A DNA stretch of 64,000 nucleotides from Sinorhizobium terangae (GCF_029714365.1 NZ_CP121659.1:1240001-1304000); one strand, 5' to 3'; positions 49,800 to 59,797 are shown, numbered from the stretch's first letter. The notes: generated by a model not told the origin, from the sequence alone. Made by a program: numbers and translations.

Positions 49800-50100
49800 C
49801 CGCGCCGCGGCCGCAAAGCCCGGTGGAAGTGGGCGGACATATGCACGCGAGCTTGGCTGCGGTCAACCTAAAAAATGCATATATCACGCTTATGGATCCG
49901 GAGCGAGGCGACCGGAAAGCGAGAATGCAGTGGATTTGTATAAATGGCGTGGCTGCACTCCGCGGACGTCGACTCCATCGATCGCGCTTCGATCAAAGGG
50001 CCGGGGCGCGTGCGGCAAAATGATCGCCAAAAGGTGATTGGTTTCACTGTATACGTATATTTATAGAGAGGCGATATGCCGAGTGCCGGAGTTCTAGCCG
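49800..50100. other. Intergenic region between tRNA-Lys and ccdA
   Basis: About 300 bp. It holds the tRNA-Lys promoter and an A+T-rich patch (TATACGTATATTTATA near 50050) just before the ccdA ribosome site. No other feature was found. Confidence 0.5.
49838..49866 (-). promoter_or_regulatory. Probable promoter of tRNA-Lys
   Basis: On the minus strand TTGACC (49861-49866) and CATATG (49838-49843) are 17 bp apart. A start near 49831 would leave a leader of about 30 nt. Confidence 0.65.
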
Positions 50101-50847
50101 TTGTCGATTGCCGATATTTCCATCTGGACCGCCATCCTCGCGGGCGCCCTGTCCTTCCTTTCGCCCTGCGTCCTGCCGCTTGTTCCGCCTTACCTCTGCT
50201 ACATGGCCGGCGTCTCCGTCGACCAGTTTCGCGGTGGTGACACCGTCGCAGTTGCCAGTACCCGGCGCGCCGTGCTGCCGGCGGCTCTGTTCTTTACGCT
50301 CGGCTTTGCGACGGTCTTTGTGGCGCTCGGGGCAGGGGCATCGTCGATCGGCCTCTTGCTGCGACAATATATGGATCTGCTGTCGCGCATCGGCGGCATC
50401 ATCATCATCGTCATGGGGCTGCACTTCCTCGGCGTCTTCCGCATCGGCCTGCTTGCTCGCGAGGCGCGCTTTCAGGGCGGCGGCAAGCCCGCGACGCTCT
50501 CCGGGGCCTATATCATGGGCCTTGCCTTCGCCTTCGGCTGGACACCCTGCATCGGCCCTGTTCTCGGCACGATTCTCGGGGTCGCTGCGGCGCGCGACAC
50601 CGTAAGCGACGGCGCGTTGCTGTTGGCGATCTATTCGCTTGGTCTTGCCGTTCCGTTCTGGATCGCTGCCGGGTTTTCCGGGGCGTTCATGCATTTTCTC
50701 TCGCGCTTCCGGCGACATCTCGGTCTCGTCGAGAAACTGATGGGCGCGCTGCTCGTTTTGGCGGGCCTCGCCTTCCTCTTCGGCTTCATCAGTTCGGTCG
50801 CCATCTGGTTTCAGCAGACCTTTCCCATCCTGATGCAAATCGGCTAA
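50101..50847 (+). CDS. ccdA: Cytochrome c biogenesis protein CcdA
   Basis: 248-residue membrane protein with six hydrophobic segments. It moves electrons from cytoplasmic thioredoxin to periplasmic thiols for cytochrome c assembly. The two active cysteines are visible: FLSPCVLPLVPPY near residue 20 and FGWTPCIGPVLG near 145. A TTG start at 50101 with GGAG 9 bp upstream is needed; no ATG gives the conserved N-terminus. Confidence 0.95.
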   Translation: MSIADISIWTAILAGALSFLSPCVLPLVPPYLCYMAGVSVDQFRGGDTVAVASTRRAVLPAALFFTLGFATVFVALGAGASSIGLLLRQYMDLLSRIGGIIIIVMGLHFLGVFRIGLLAREARFQGGGKPATLSGAYIMGLAFAFGWTPCIGPVLGTILGVAAARDTVSDGALLLAIYSLGLAVPFWIAAGFSGAFMHFLSRFRRHLGLVEKLMGALLVLAGLAFLFGFISSVAIWFQQTFPILMQIG

Positions 50848-50874
50848 GCACCGCCGCAAGCAAGGGGAGGGGAC

Positions 50875-51837
50875 ATGACGGAAATTGCGGGCCTGGTGCT
50901 GCCCTTCTTCGGGCTGATCTTTCTCGGCTATCTCACTGCTCGCCTTGTCGATCATCCCGGCGAGGCGATGGGTTGGCTGAACACGTTCATCGTCTATCTC
51001 GCCTTGCCCGCGCTGTTCTTCAAGCTGGTCTCGCGCACACCCGTCGAAGAGCTGACGCGCGCAGAGTTTATCTTGACCAGTGTGGGGGCGACCTATGTGG
51101 TCTTTGCCCTGATCTTCTCGGTCGGCCTGTTTCTACGGCGCAACACCGTCGCGGAGGCGACGATCCAGGGATTTGCTGCCGCCTATGGCAATATCGGCTA
51201 TATGGGACCGGGCCTGGCGCTGCTTGCGCTCGGTGAAGCCGCGGCCGTTCCGGTTGCCCTGATCTTCTGCTTCGAGAACGCGGCGCACTTTACTGTTGCA
51301 CCGGCAATGATGGCGACGACGGGCGGCCGGAAAGAGCGGCCCGCCGTCCTCGTGCTCGGCATTGTGCGAAGGATCGCGCTGCATCCCTTCATTCTGTCGA
51401 CATTGGCCGGTGTCGTCGCGGCGTTCCTTGCCGTACAGCCACCAGTGCCGGTTCAGCGGCTGATCGACTATCTGGCGCAGGCGGCTGCTCCGTGCGCGCT
51501 GTTTGCCATGGGCGTTACCCTGGCGCTCAGGCCGATCAAGCGGATCCCGGTCGAAATCGGCTACATCGTTCCGATGAAGCTCATTCTTCACCCGATCATG
51601 ATGTATGTCGCGCTCAGCCTCGGCGGTGGGTATGATCCCGTCTGGGTGCAGACGGCAGTGCTGCTCGCATCGCTGCCGACCGCGACGAACGTCTTCGTGA
51701 TCGCGCATCAGTATCACGTCTGGCAGGAGCGCGCCTCGGCGACAATCCTCATCACGACGCTGCTTTCGGTCGCGACCGTGACCGGCTTGCTTTTTCTGAT
51801 CCGGTCAGGCGCTCTTCCGGCTGATCTTTTCCCGTAG
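50875..51837 (+). CDS. AEC-family transporter (auxin efflux carrier-like)
   Basis: 320 residues with about ten membrane segments in two five-helix halves. The start LVLPFFGLIFLGYLTARL and the second-half ALFAMGVTLALRPI are family-typical. Bacterial AEC members carry small organic acids such as malonate or malate; substrate unknown. A GGGGAGGGG site precedes ATG 50875. Its last 33 bp overlap the convergent monooxygenase gene. Confidence 0.92.
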   Translation: MTEIAGLVLPFFGLIFLGYLTARLVDHPGEAMGWLNTFIVYLALPALFFKLVSRTPVEELTRAEFILTSVGATYVVFALIFSVGLFLRRNTVAEATIQGFAAAYGNIGYMGPGLALLALGEAAAVPVALIFCFENAAHFTVAPAMMATTGGRKERPAVLVLGIVRRIALHPFILSTLAGVVAAFLAVQPPVPVQRLIDYLAQAAAPCALFAMGVTLALRPIKRIPVEIGYIVPMKLILHPIMMYVALSLGGGYDPVWVQTAVLLASLPTATNVFVIAHQYHVWQERASATILITTLLSVATVTGLLFLIRSGALPADLFP

Positions 51838-53016
51838 GCTCTCCTTGATCGCGTGAATGGCGCTGCCAGGATGAATGCCTTCGCGCATCAGCAGCCCGCG
51901 AAGCGGACCGGCGGAGGAGAGCAGGTGCAGGCCGACGGCACGCAGCGCCTGAACCGGAAGAAATCCGGAGAGCAGCGAACGATTGAGAAGGTCGACGCTT
52001 GCAGTTCTGCTGACAATATCGATCCGCCTGCGGCTGTCGAACCGATCGCCGGTATTGGCCGGCAATTTACCGCCGGTTGCCGGTCCCACGAGTTCTACGA
52101 GCGTCATGACATCGCGCAGGCTCAAGTTGAGGCCCTGGGCGCCGATCGGCGGAAAGGCATGGGCCGCTTCGCCAACCAGCATCGTGCGCCTGTTGCCGAA
52201 ACGGCGGGCCGTCATGCCCGAGAGCGGGAAGGATTGCGGGATGCCTGCTGCTGTAACCTTGCCGAGTATCGATTGCAGCCGATCCTCGATCGTCTGCGAA
52301 AGCACGTCCGGCGCGAGCATCAGCGTCTCTTCCGCATCGCGTGGTTTCTGCACCCAGACGAGGCTCGAACGGTTGCCGGGAAGCGGAACCTGCGTGAACG
52401 GACCGGCTTCTGTATGGAACTCGGTCGATACGTCCTGGTGCGGGAGCTCATGGCTAAAATTCAGCACGACAGCCGTTTGCGGATAGGACCATGTGTGCAC
52501 GGAGATGCCCGCCGCCTCGCGCACGACAGAGCGCCGGCCATCGGCGCCGATGATCAGGTCAGCAGTGATCGCCCTCCCGTCGTCGAGCCCGATCCGGACC
52601 TGCTCTTCTTCGAAGTCGAAGGTTGTGGCGGCCACCGTTATACGATCGAGCGTCGGCAGGCCGGCTTCGTGCTTCTCCAGAATTTCGAGGAAGGGCGCAT
52701 TTGGAATATTGTAGCCGAAGGCGTCCAATCCCACTTCCGACGCCCGGAAATTGACCGGCGGAGCACGCAGCAGCCGCTTTGTGCCATCAATGATATGAAT
52801 CGCGACGAGCGGCGCCGTCAGCGGCACGGTCTCGTTCCAGAGATCGAGCTTCTTGAGGTATTCGATCGACTGGTCCATGAGCGCGGTCGTGCGCCCGTCG
52901 GCGATCGCGGGCTTCGGGCCGATCAGCGCGACCCGATGGCCGTTCCGCGCCAGCGCGATCGCGGCGAGCGAACCCGCGAGGCCCGCTCCGATGATGACGA
53001 TGTCATAGTGATCCAT
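51805..53016 (-). CDS. UbiH/COQ6-family FAD monooxygenase
   Basis: 403 residues from ATG 53016. It shows the FAD-binding dinucleotide motif IVIIGAGLAGSLAAIALARNG at the N-terminus (quoted loosely), the mid motif LIIGADGRRSVVRE near residue 150, and the second FAD motif MLVGEAAHAFPPIGAQGLNL near 280. These are the signatures of ubiquinone-ring hydroxylases (UbiH/UbiF/UbiL). In alphaproteobacteria UbiL and UbiM-type members replace UbiH, so the ring position cannot be assigned. Confidence 0.9.
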   Translation of the reverse strand: MDHYDIVIIGAGLAGSLAAIALARNGHRVALIGPKPAIADGRTTALMDQSIEYLKKLDLWNETVPLTAPLVAIHIIDGTKRLLRAPPVNFRASEVGLDAFGYNIPNAPFLEILEKHEAGLPTLDRITVAATTFDFEEEQVRIGLDDGRAITADLIIGADGRRSVVREAAGISVHTWSYPQTAVVLNFSHELPHQDVSTEFHTEAGPFTQVPLPGNRSSLVWVQKPRDAEETLMLAPDVLSQTIEDRLQSILGKVTAAGIPQSFPLSGMTARRFGNRRTMLVGEAAHAFPPIGAQGLNLSLRDVMTLVELVGPATGGKLPANTGDRFDSRRRIDIVSRTASVDLLNRSLLSGFLPVQALRAVGLHLLSSAGPLRGLLMREGIHPGSAIHAIKESLREKISRKSA

Positions 53017-53340
53017 AGTCGACGCATTCCCCGCGCAATCTTTTCCTGCAGCCATTCAAAGCGCTTCAGCGATCTTTGCGCGTCCGACTGGACGCTCGGC
53101 GCTGTAAAGTCGCGGTAGTCGTTCTACTCGCATAGCTCATTGAAATAAATGGGCGGAATCAGCGCGGAAGCAAGCGCCGCATGTCCACAGGACAATTCCA
53201 TCGCGATAATTTTGCAGTTGAATTTTGCTGGCGATGCATTGCAAACGGTGCATATTACGGCCAAAGCGCCGGCGATGTGGTCGAGGTGTGGCTTCTTGGT
53301 CGCGCAAAAGCCGGGATGTAGGGGATAGGCGGCGTCGCCC
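53017..53340. other. Divergent intergenic region with mosaic repeat
   Basis: About 324 bp between the monooxygenase and pcs starts. A mosaic repeat lies at 53052-53108. The pcs promoter should be in the right part; no ribosome site is obvious before the pcs ATG. Confidence 0.5.
53052..53108 (-). repeat. Mosaic repeat, partial copy
   Basis: CATTCAAAGCGCTTCAGCGA, then CTTTGCGCGTCC, then GGACGCTCGGCGCTGTAA: one palindrome of the family, inverted relative to 45164. Confidence 0.7.
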
Positions 53341-54066
53341 ATGAAGTTCTTTAACTACAGAAGAGTTCCCTATGCGGAAATAAGGGCCTTCTCCGTACAC
53401 ATTCTGACGGCCTCCGGTTCGTTCCTGGCTTTCCTTGGGGTCGTGGCGGCCGCTGAACATCGCTTCGTGGACATGTTCTGGTGGCTCGGACTCGCCCTGC
53501 TCGTTGACGGCATCGACGGACCGATTGCGCGCAAGGTGCAGGTCAAGGAAGTGCTGCCCAACTGGTCGGGCGACACACTCGACAACGTCATCGACTATGT
53601 GACTTACGTCTTGCTGCCCGCATTTGCGCTCTATCAAAGCGGTATGATCGGCGAGCCGTGGTCGTTCGTGGCAGCCGGCGCCATCGTTGTGTCGAGCGCG
53701 ATCTATTATGCCGACATGGGCATGAAGACCGACGAATACTTCTTTTCCGGGTTCCCGGTCGTCTGGAACATGATCGTCTTCACGCTCTTCGTCATCCAGG
53801 CGAGCGAAGTGACGGCGTCGATCGTGGTTTTCCTTTCCGTCGTGCTGACGTTCCTGCCGATCAATTTTCTCCATCCCGTGCGCGTCAAAAGGCTAAGGCC
53901 GCTCAACCTCGGCGTTTTCCTGGCCTGGTCCGTGCTCGGCATGTATGCTCTGCTTCTGCATTTCGAGACACCCGATTGGGTGGCTATTGGCGTCGTGGTG
54001 ACCGGGCTCTATCTCTACGTCATCGGTTTTGTTCTGCAGATTTTTCCTAATCTCGGCCGCGCGTAG
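53341..54066 (+). CDS. pcs: Phosphatidylcholine synthase
   Basis: 241-residue integral membrane enzyme that joins choline to CDP-diacylglycerol to make phosphatidylcholine, a pathway typical of rhizobia and Brucella. The CDP-alcohol phosphotransferase motif is visible as LLVDGIDGPIAR followed by GDTLDNVIDYV near residues 55-88 (D-G-x2-A-R...G-x3-D-x3-D). About seven hydrophobic segments follow. The length matches rhizobial Pcs. The next gene starts 10 bp later. Confidence 0.95.
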   Translation: MKFFNYRRVPYAEIRAFSVHILTASGSFLAFLGVVAAAEHRFVDMFWWLGLALLVDGIDGPIARKVQVKEVLPNWSGDTLDNVIDYVTYVLLPAFALYQSGMIGEPWSFVAAGAIVVSSAIYYADMGMKTDEYFFSGFPVVWNMIVFTLFVIQASEVTASIVVFLSVVLTFLPINFLHPVRVKRLRPLNLGVFLAWSVLGMYALLLHFETPDWVAIGVVVTGLYLYVIGFVLQIFPNLGRA

Positions 54067-54075
54067 GAGTTGACC

Positions 54076-55053
54076 ATGGCACAGGCGATCGTTGTTCGCG
54101 AACTCGGTGGACCCGAGGTCCTGAAGATGGAAGGGGTGACGCTATCGCCGCCCGGGCCTGGCGAGGTCCAGATCCGACAAGTGGCGGTCGGCCTCAACTT
54201 CATCGACGTCTATTTCCGCACCGGCCTCTACAAGTCGGCAACGGGCTTGCCGTTCATTCCGGGCAAGGAGGGGGCAGGCATCGTCACCGCCGTTGGCGAT
54301 GGAGTGAGCCTGTTCTCGATCGGCGACCGCGTTGCCTACGCGTCGGCCGATGGCGCCTATGCAAGCGAGCGCAACGTCGAGGCATCGCAATTGGTAAAGG
54401 TTCCCGACGGGATAAGCCTGGAAACGGCGGCCGCGATGATGCTCAAGGGCATGACCGCCCAATATCTGCTCAACCAGACCTTCAAGGTCGGCCCGGAAAC
54501 GACATTGCTCTTCCACGCGGCAGCCGGCGGCGTTGGCCTGATCGCCGGGCAGTGGGCGAAAGCGCTGGGCGCGACCGTGATCGGCACGGCCGGCTCGCAG
54601 GAGAAGATCGATCTGGCGCTCGCGCACGGCTACGACCACGTCATCGACTACCGGACTGACAATTTCGTCGCGCGCGTCAAGGAGCTGACGGGCGGTCGTG
54701 GCGTCGACGTCGTTTACGATTCGGTCGGCCGCGATACCTACCCGGCCTCGCTCGACTGCTTGAAGCCGCGCGGGCTCTGGGTCAGCTTCGGCAATTCGTC
54801 CGGGCCGGTCGACGCGTTCAGCATCGGTATCCTGGCGCAGAAGGGCTCGCTCTTTGCAACACGCCCGACGCTCTTCAGTTATGTCTCGACGAGAGCGGCA
54901 TTGGAGGCGTGCGCAAATTCCCTGTTTGATGTTGTGCAAAGCAACAAAGTGCGTATCAATATCAACCAGACCTATCCGCTCGCCGAGGCCGGCCGGGCGC
55001 ATACGGATCTGGAAACAAGAAAAACGAGTGGAACGACGTTGTTGATTCCGTGA
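54076..55053 (+). CDS. qor: Quinone oxidoreductase, zinc-free MDR family
   Basis: 325 residues from ATG 54076 (AGGAG 6 bp upstream). An NADPH-dependent one-electron quinone reductase family member: GLNFIDVYFRTGLY and PFIPGKEGAGIV at the catalytic domain, and HAAAGGVGLIAGQWAKALG as the nucleotide-binding loop. It lacks the cysteine zinc ligands of alcohol dehydrogenases. It lies 9 bp after pcs and probably shares its transcript. Confidence 0.95.
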   Translation: MAQAIVVRELGGPEVLKMEGVTLSPPGPGEVQIRQVAVGLNFIDVYFRTGLYKSATGLPFIPGKEGAGIVTAVGDGVSLFSIGDRVAYASADGAYASERNVEASQLVKVPDGISLETAAAMMLKGMTAQYLLNQTFKVGPETTLLFHAAAGGVGLIAGQWAKALGATVIGTAGSQEKIDLALAHGYDHVIDYRTDNFVARVKELTGGRGVDVVYDSVGRDTYPASLDCLKPRGLWVSFGNSSGPVDAFSIGILAQKGSLFATRPTLFSYVSTRAALEACANSLFDVVQSNKVRININQTYPLAEAGRAHTDLETRKTSGTTLLIP

Positions 55054-55103
55054 CCGAAACCCTGAAGGTGGGCGGGGATCAATAGAGGGGAAAAGAGGGC
55101 AGC

Positions 55104-56678
55104 GTGCCTGGTAAGGGACAAACTGCGAGCGGTCCGTTGTTGGCCGTGAGCAACCTGACGAAATTGTTCGGCTCGTTCGCAGCCTGCAACGCGATCAATC
55201 TGCAGATAGAGCCGGGAGAAATCCACGCCTTGCTTGGCGAGAACGGGGCGGGCAAGTCGACCCTGGTGAAAATGCTGTTCGGCGTGCTCGCGCCCACGGC
55301 CGGCGAGATCGCGTGGCAGGGCGAACCGGTGCGCATCGGCAGCCCCGGTGATGCGCGCAAGCTCGGCATCGGCATGGTTTTCCAGCATTTTTCCTTGTTC
55401 GAGGCGCTGACCGTCGCCGAGAACATCGCACTTTCGATGGATCGGAACGTCTCCCTTGCCCGCGTCGCCGACGAAGCGTCGCGGCTTTCGCGTGCCTATG
55501 GTTTGCCTCTCGACCCAAAAGCGCATGTCGCGGATCTTTCTGTCGGCGAGCGCCAGCGCATCGAGATCGTGCGTGCGCTCTTGCAGAATCCGCAGTTGAT
55601 CATTTTAGACGAGCCGACGTCGGTGCTGACGCCGCAGGAGGCCGACCGCCTGTTCGAGACACTGCAAAAGCTGAAGGCGGAAGGCCGCTCGGTCCTCTAT
55701 ATCAGCCATCGCCTCGAGGAGGTTCAGCGCATCTGCGACCGGGCGACGGTGCTTAGGCACGGCAAGGTGACGGGGAACTGCGATCCGCGTCGGGAAACGC
55801 CAGCCTCGCTCGCCCGCATGATGGTTGGCAGCGACGTGGCTGTCGTCACCGCGGAAGGAACCAATACGAAAGGCGACGTGCAGCTTGAGGCGCGCCATCT
55901 TTCCGTTGCGGCACGCACGCCCTTTGCAGTTGCCCTGAAGAATATATGTCTCAAGGTCCGGTCAGGCGAAGTCCTCGCCATTGCCGGTGTGGCGGGCAAC
56001 GGCCAGAGCGAACTCTTCGACGCCTTGTCGGGTGAGTATCCGGTTGCGGACGACAACGCGGTGCAGATCCGACAGAGGCCCGTTGGAACAAGGAATATCA
56101 ACGCGCGACGCCTGATGGGCGCCGGCTTCGTTCCGGAGGAGCGGCACGGGCACGCGGCCGTCGCAGCGCTGCCCCTGTCGGACAATCTGGTCCTCGCACG
56201 CAATCAATCGGACAAGCGGGCGTTTCTCGGTGGTGGCTTCCTCAGAATCATTCGCCAGAATGCGGTGAAGGCTGCGACGAGGCGGATTTCCGAGGCGATG
56301 GATGTTCGCAAGAGCGGCGAGGACCCGCCGGCAGGATCGCTCTCGGGCGGCAATCTGCAAAAGTTCATCGTCGGCCGCGAACTTGACCGGCAGCCGGCGG
56401 TGCTCGTCGTCAACCAGCCGACCTGGGGCGTCGACGCGGGGGCGGCCAGCCGCATCCGCCAGGCGCTCGTCGATCTCGCCAAGGCAGGTTCCGCTGTGCT
56501 CGTTATCAGCCAGGACCTGGACGAGATATTTGAGGTGGCGACCGAGATCGCGGTGATCAGCGAGGGGCGCCTTTCCGATCCCTATCCGGCGCGCGAACTT
56601 TCGCGCGAGAAGATCGGTCTCCTGATGGGCGGCATACACGGCGAAACCGGAGCCGCAGGAGCTGCGCATGCGCATTGA
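55104..56678 (+). CDS. BMP-type ABC importer, fused ATPase
   Basis: 524 residues from GTG 55104. Two ATP-binding domains in tandem, as in sugar and nucleoside importers (RbsA/YufO-like). The first has Walker A GENGAGKST near residue 44, signature VGERQRIEI near 147 and Walker B LIILDEPTSVL near 165. The second has a degenerate Walker A (GVAGNGQSE near 295) and LSGGNLQKFIVGREL near 415. It overlaps the first permease gene by 11 bp. Confidence 0.95.
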   Translation: MPGKGQTASGPLLAVSNLTKLFGSFAACNAINLQIEPGEIHALLGENGAGKSTLVKMLFGVLAPTAGEIAWQGEPVRIGSPGDARKLGIGMVFQHFSLFEALTVAENIALSMDRNVSLARVADEASRLSRAYGLPLDPKAHVADLSVGERQRIEIVRALLQNPQLIILDEPTSVLTPQEADRLFETLQKLKAEGRSVLYISHRLEEVQRICDRATVLRHGKVTGNCDPRRETPASLARMMVGSDVAVVTAEGTNTKGDVQLEARHLSVAARTPFAVALKNICLKVRSGEVLAIAGVAGNGQSELFDALSGEYPVADDNAVQIRQRPVGTRNINARRLMGAGFVPEERHGHAAVAALPLSDNLVLARNQSDKRAFLGGGFLRIIRQNAVKAATRRISEAMDVRKSGEDPPAGSLSGGNLQKFIVGRELDRQPAVLVVNQPTWGVDAGAASRIRQALVDLAKAGSAVLVISQDLDEIFEVATEIAVISEGRLSDPYPARELSREKIGLLMGGIHGETGAAGAAHAH

Positions 56679-57762
56679 ACTCGAAAAGCGGGCGAAGATT
56701 TCGACCCTGTTATCAATTCTCTCGCCGTTCATCGCCTTCGCGCTGACCATCGTCTTCGGTGGCCTCATGTTCGCGCTGCTCGGCAAGAACCCGGTGACGG
56801 CGCTCTACAGCTTCTTCGTGGAACCGTTGATCGAAGTCTGGTCGCTGCACGAGCTGGCGATCAAGGCCGCACCGCTGATCCTGATTGGCGTTGGTCTCTC
56901 CGTCTGCTTCCGTTCCAACAACTGGAACATCGGTGCCGAAGGCCAATTCATCATGGGGGCGATCGCGGGATCGATCCTGCCTGTCGTCTTCTACGACTGG
57001 CAATCGCCGATGGTGCTGCCGCTGATGCTGCTGCTCGGCATGCTTGGCGGTGCGCTTTTCGCGGCGATACCGGCCTTCCTGAAGGCACATATGAACACCA
57101 ACGAGATCCTGACGAGCCTGATGCTGGTCTATGTGGCTCAGCTGTTTCTCGATTGGCTCGTTCGTGGACCCTGGCGCAACCCACAGGGCATGAATTTTCC
57201 GGAAACCAGAACGTTCGGGCCCGATGCGATCCTTCCCGAAATGCTGGCTTCGGGGCGGACGCATTGGGGCTTCGCCTTCGCTATCATTGCCGCGGTTCTG
57301 GTCTGGTTCATGATGCGTTATACGCTGCGAGGATTCGAGATCACTGTGCTTGGCCAATCCGCGCGGGCAGGGCGCTTTGCTGGCTTTTCGTCGCGCAAGA
57401 TGATCTGTTTTTCGATGCTGTTCTCGGGAGCGCTGGCTGGCCTTGCCGGCATTGCGGAAGTCAGCGGCGCCATCCAGCAATTGCGGCCGGTGATCTCGCC
57501 CGGCTACGGCTTCACGGCAATCATCGTCGCCTTCCTCGGTCGCCTCAATCCGCTCGGCATCATCGCCGCCGGCCTCGTCCTGGCGTTGACCTATCTCGGC
57601 GGCGAGGCAGCTCAGCTTTCGATCGGCGTATCGGAAAAGGTCACGCGCGTCTTTCAGGGTCTGCTGCTGTTCTTCGTGCTCTCGTGCGACACGCTCATTC
57701 ATTACCGCATCCGGCTGGTTTGGCAGAGGCTCGCGGCAATTAAGACGGATGAGGCGCATTGA
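56668..57762 (+). CDS. BMP-type ABC importer, permease 1
   Basis: 364 residues with about nine to ten membrane segments. It belongs to the branched-chain/ribose-type permease family (BPD_transp_2), with GVGLSVCFRSNNWNIGAEGQF near residue 75 (shortened here) and GFEITVLGQSARAGRFAGFS near 225, the cytoplasmic coupling loop. It overlaps both neighbours by a few bases, so the ABC genes are translated together. By its partner protein it likely carries a nucleoside or purine. Confidence 0.94.
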   Translation: MRIELEKRAKISTLLSILSPFIAFALTIVFGGLMFALLGKNPVTALYSFFVEPLIEVWSLHELAIKAAPLILIGVGLSVCFRSNNWNIGAEGQFIMGAIAGSILPVVFYDWQSPMVLPLMLLLGMLGGALFAAIPAFLKAHMNTNEILTSLMLVYVAQLFLDWLVRGPWRNPQGMNFPETRTFGPDAILPEMLASGRTHWGFAFAIIAAVLVWFMMRYTLRGFEITVLGQSARAGRFAGFSSRKMICFSMLFSGALAGLAGIAEVSGAIQQLRPVISPGYGFTAIIVAFLGRLNPLGIIAAGLVLALTYLGGEAAQLSIGVSEKVTRVFQGLLLFFVLSCDTLIHYRIRLVWQRLAAIKTDEAH

Positions 57763-58682
57763 TGGGTATCGTTGCAGCAATCCTCTTGAGCGTAATCACT
57801 GCGGCGACGCCGCTTGTGCTTGCGGCCATTGGCGAGCTCGTCGCCGAGCGATCGGGCGTCCTCAATCTCGGCGTCGAGGGCATGATGATCATGGGCGCGG
57901 TTTGCGCATTTGCCGCCACGCAGCTTACGGGCTCCCCATATCTGGGAGCTCTCGCCGGTACGGCTGCCGGGATGCTGTTTTCTCTTTTCTTTGGTTTCCT
58001 GACGCTGACGCTTGTCGCCAATCAGGTTGCGACGGGCCTCGCGCTGACGCTGCTCGGTCTCGGCGTGTCCGGCATGCTCGGCGAGAGTTTCCTCGGAATG
58101 CAGGGCATCAAGCTGCAGCCGATCGTGATCCCGGTCCTTTCGGAAATTCCGTTTATTGGTCCGCTGCTCTTCAGGCAGGACGCGATCTTCTACGCGTCGG
58201 TCGCGATCGTCGCGGGCGTTCACTGGTTCCTATTCAGGAGCCGCGCGGGGCTGAAGCTGCGCGCCGTGGGTGACAGCCATGCCTCAGCCCATGCCCTTGG
58301 GGTTGATGTCATTCGCACCCGATACCTGGCTGTCTTGTTTGGCGGCGCCTGTGCCGGTCTCGCCGGCGCACAGCTCTCGCTGGTCTATACGCCGCAATGG
58401 GTGGAAAACATGTCGGCCGGCCGTGGCTGGATCGCGCTTGCCCTCGTGGTCTTCGCGTCCTGGCGCCCCTGGCGCGTCGTCGCCGGCGGATATCTGTTCG
58501 GGGCGGTCTCCATCAGCCAGCTTCACGCGCAGGCTTTCGGCATCGGCATTCCTTCGCAATTCCTTTCTTCTCTTCCCTATGTTGCGACAGTTGTCGTACT
58601 TATCCTCATCTCACACAACCGGCGCATGACCCTGATCAACACGCCGGCATCGCTCGGCAAGCCGTTTGTGCCGGACCGGTGA
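57762..58682 (+). CDS. BMP-type ABC importer, permease 2
   Basis: 306 residues with about eight membrane segments. Start ATG 57762 shares one base with the stop of permease 1. Family marks are ERSGVLNLGVEGMMIMGA near residue 30 and GLKLRAVGDSHASAHALGV near 165. It forms a heterodimeric membrane channel with permease 1. Confidence 0.94.
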   Translation: MGIVAAILLSVITAATPLVLAAIGELVAERSGVLNLGVEGMMIMGAVCAFAATQLTGSPYLGALAGTAAGMLFSLFFGFLTLTLVANQVATGLALTLLGLGVSGMLGESFLGMQGIKLQPIVIPVLSEIPFIGPLLFRQDAIFYASVAIVAGVHWFLFRSRAGLKLRAVGDSHASAHALGVDVIRTRYLAVLFGGACAGLAGAQLSLVYTPQWVENMSAGRGWIALALVVFASWRPWRVVAGGYLFGAVSISQLHAQAFGIGIPSQFLSSLPYVATVVVLILISHNRRMTLINTPASLGKPFVPDR

Positions 58683-58726
58683 ACAACAACAAGCCAGACG
58701 GACGTACTCAACCGACAGAGGTAAAA

Positions 58727-59797
58727 ATGAAAAAACTACTGCTCGCCCTCGCAACAACAACTGCCGTGCTCGGCTTTACATCCGCAGCAAGTGCCCAGGA
58801 AAAGGCCAAGATCTGCTTTGTCTACGTGGGCTCGAGAACCGATGGTGGCTGGACCCAGGCGCATGACCTTGGCCGTCAGCAGCTCGAGAAGGAGCTCGGC
58901 GACAAGATCGAGACGCAGTTCCTCGAAAACGTGCCCGAAGGCCCTGACGCTGAACGCGCGATCGAACGCCTGGCGCGCTCCGGCTGCGGCCTGATCTTCA
59001 CGACGTCCTTCGGATTCATGGAGGCGACGGTCAAGGTCGCGCCGAAGTTCCCGGACGTGAAATTCGAGCACGCAACAGGTTACAAGACGCTTCCGAACGT
59101 CGCGACGTACAACAGCCGCTTCTATGAAGGCCGCTACATCCAGGGCCAGATTGCCGCCAAGATGTCCGAGAAGGGCGTTGCCGGCTACATCGCGTCCTTC
59201 CCGATTCCCGAAGTGGTGATGGGCATCAACTCCTTCGTGATCGGCGCCCGCTCGATCAATCCGGATTTCAAGATCAAGGTAATCTGGGCGAACACCTGGT
59301 TCGACCCCGGCAAGGAGGCTGATGCCGCGAAGGCACTGATCGACCAGGGCGTTGATATCCTGACACAGCACACCGACACGACCGCGCCGATGCAGGTTGC
59401 CGCCGAACGCGGCATCAAGGCCTTCGGTCAGGCCTCCGACATGATCGCCGCAGGCCCGAACACGCAGCTCACCGCCATCGTAGACACTTGGGGCAACTAT
59501 TACGTGAAGCGCACCAAAGCCTTCCTCGACGGCAAGTGGGAAACCGCTTCGAGCTGGGATGGCCTCAAGGACGGCATCCTGACCATGGCCCCTTACACCA
59601 ATATGCCGGATGACGTGAAGGCGATGGCCGAGGCAACCGAGGCCAAGATCAAGTCCGGCGAACTGAAGCCGTTCACCGGACCGCTCAACAAGCAGGACGG
59701 CAGTGCCTGGCTGAAGGCGGGCGAAAGCTCGGATGACGCGACGCTGCTCGGCATGAACTTCTACGTTGAAGGCGTCGACGACAAGCTGCCGCAATAG
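58727..59797 (+). CDS. BMP-family substrate-binding protein
   Basis: 356 residues. A signal peptide (1-23, ending AASAQ) precedes the BMP (basic membrane protein/PnrA) domain: KICFVYVGSRTDGGWTQAHD near residue 27, FTTSFGFMEATVKVAPKFPD near 95 and DTTAPMQVAAERGIKAFGQ near 210. It binds the ligand in the periplasm; BMP proteins characterised so far bind nucleosides or purines. There is no lipobox cysteine, so it should be soluble. It is the last gene of the importer operon. Confidence 0.94.
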   Translation: MKKLLLALATTTAVLGFTSAASAQEKAKICFVYVGSRTDGGWTQAHDLGRQQLEKELGDKIETQFLENVPEGPDAERAIERLARSGCGLIFTTSFGFMEATVKVAPKFPDVKFEHATGYKTLPNVATYNSRFYEGRYIQGQIAAKMSEKGVAGYIASFPIPEVVMGINSFVIGARSINPDFKIKVIWANTWFDPGKEADAAKALIDQGVDILTQHTDTTAPMQVAAERGIKAFGQASDMIAAGPNTQLTAIVDTWGNYYVKRTKAFLDGKWETASSWDGLKDGILTMAPYTNMPDDVKAMAEATEAKIKSGELKPFTGPLNKQDGSAWLKAGESSDDATLLGMNFYVEGVDDKLPQ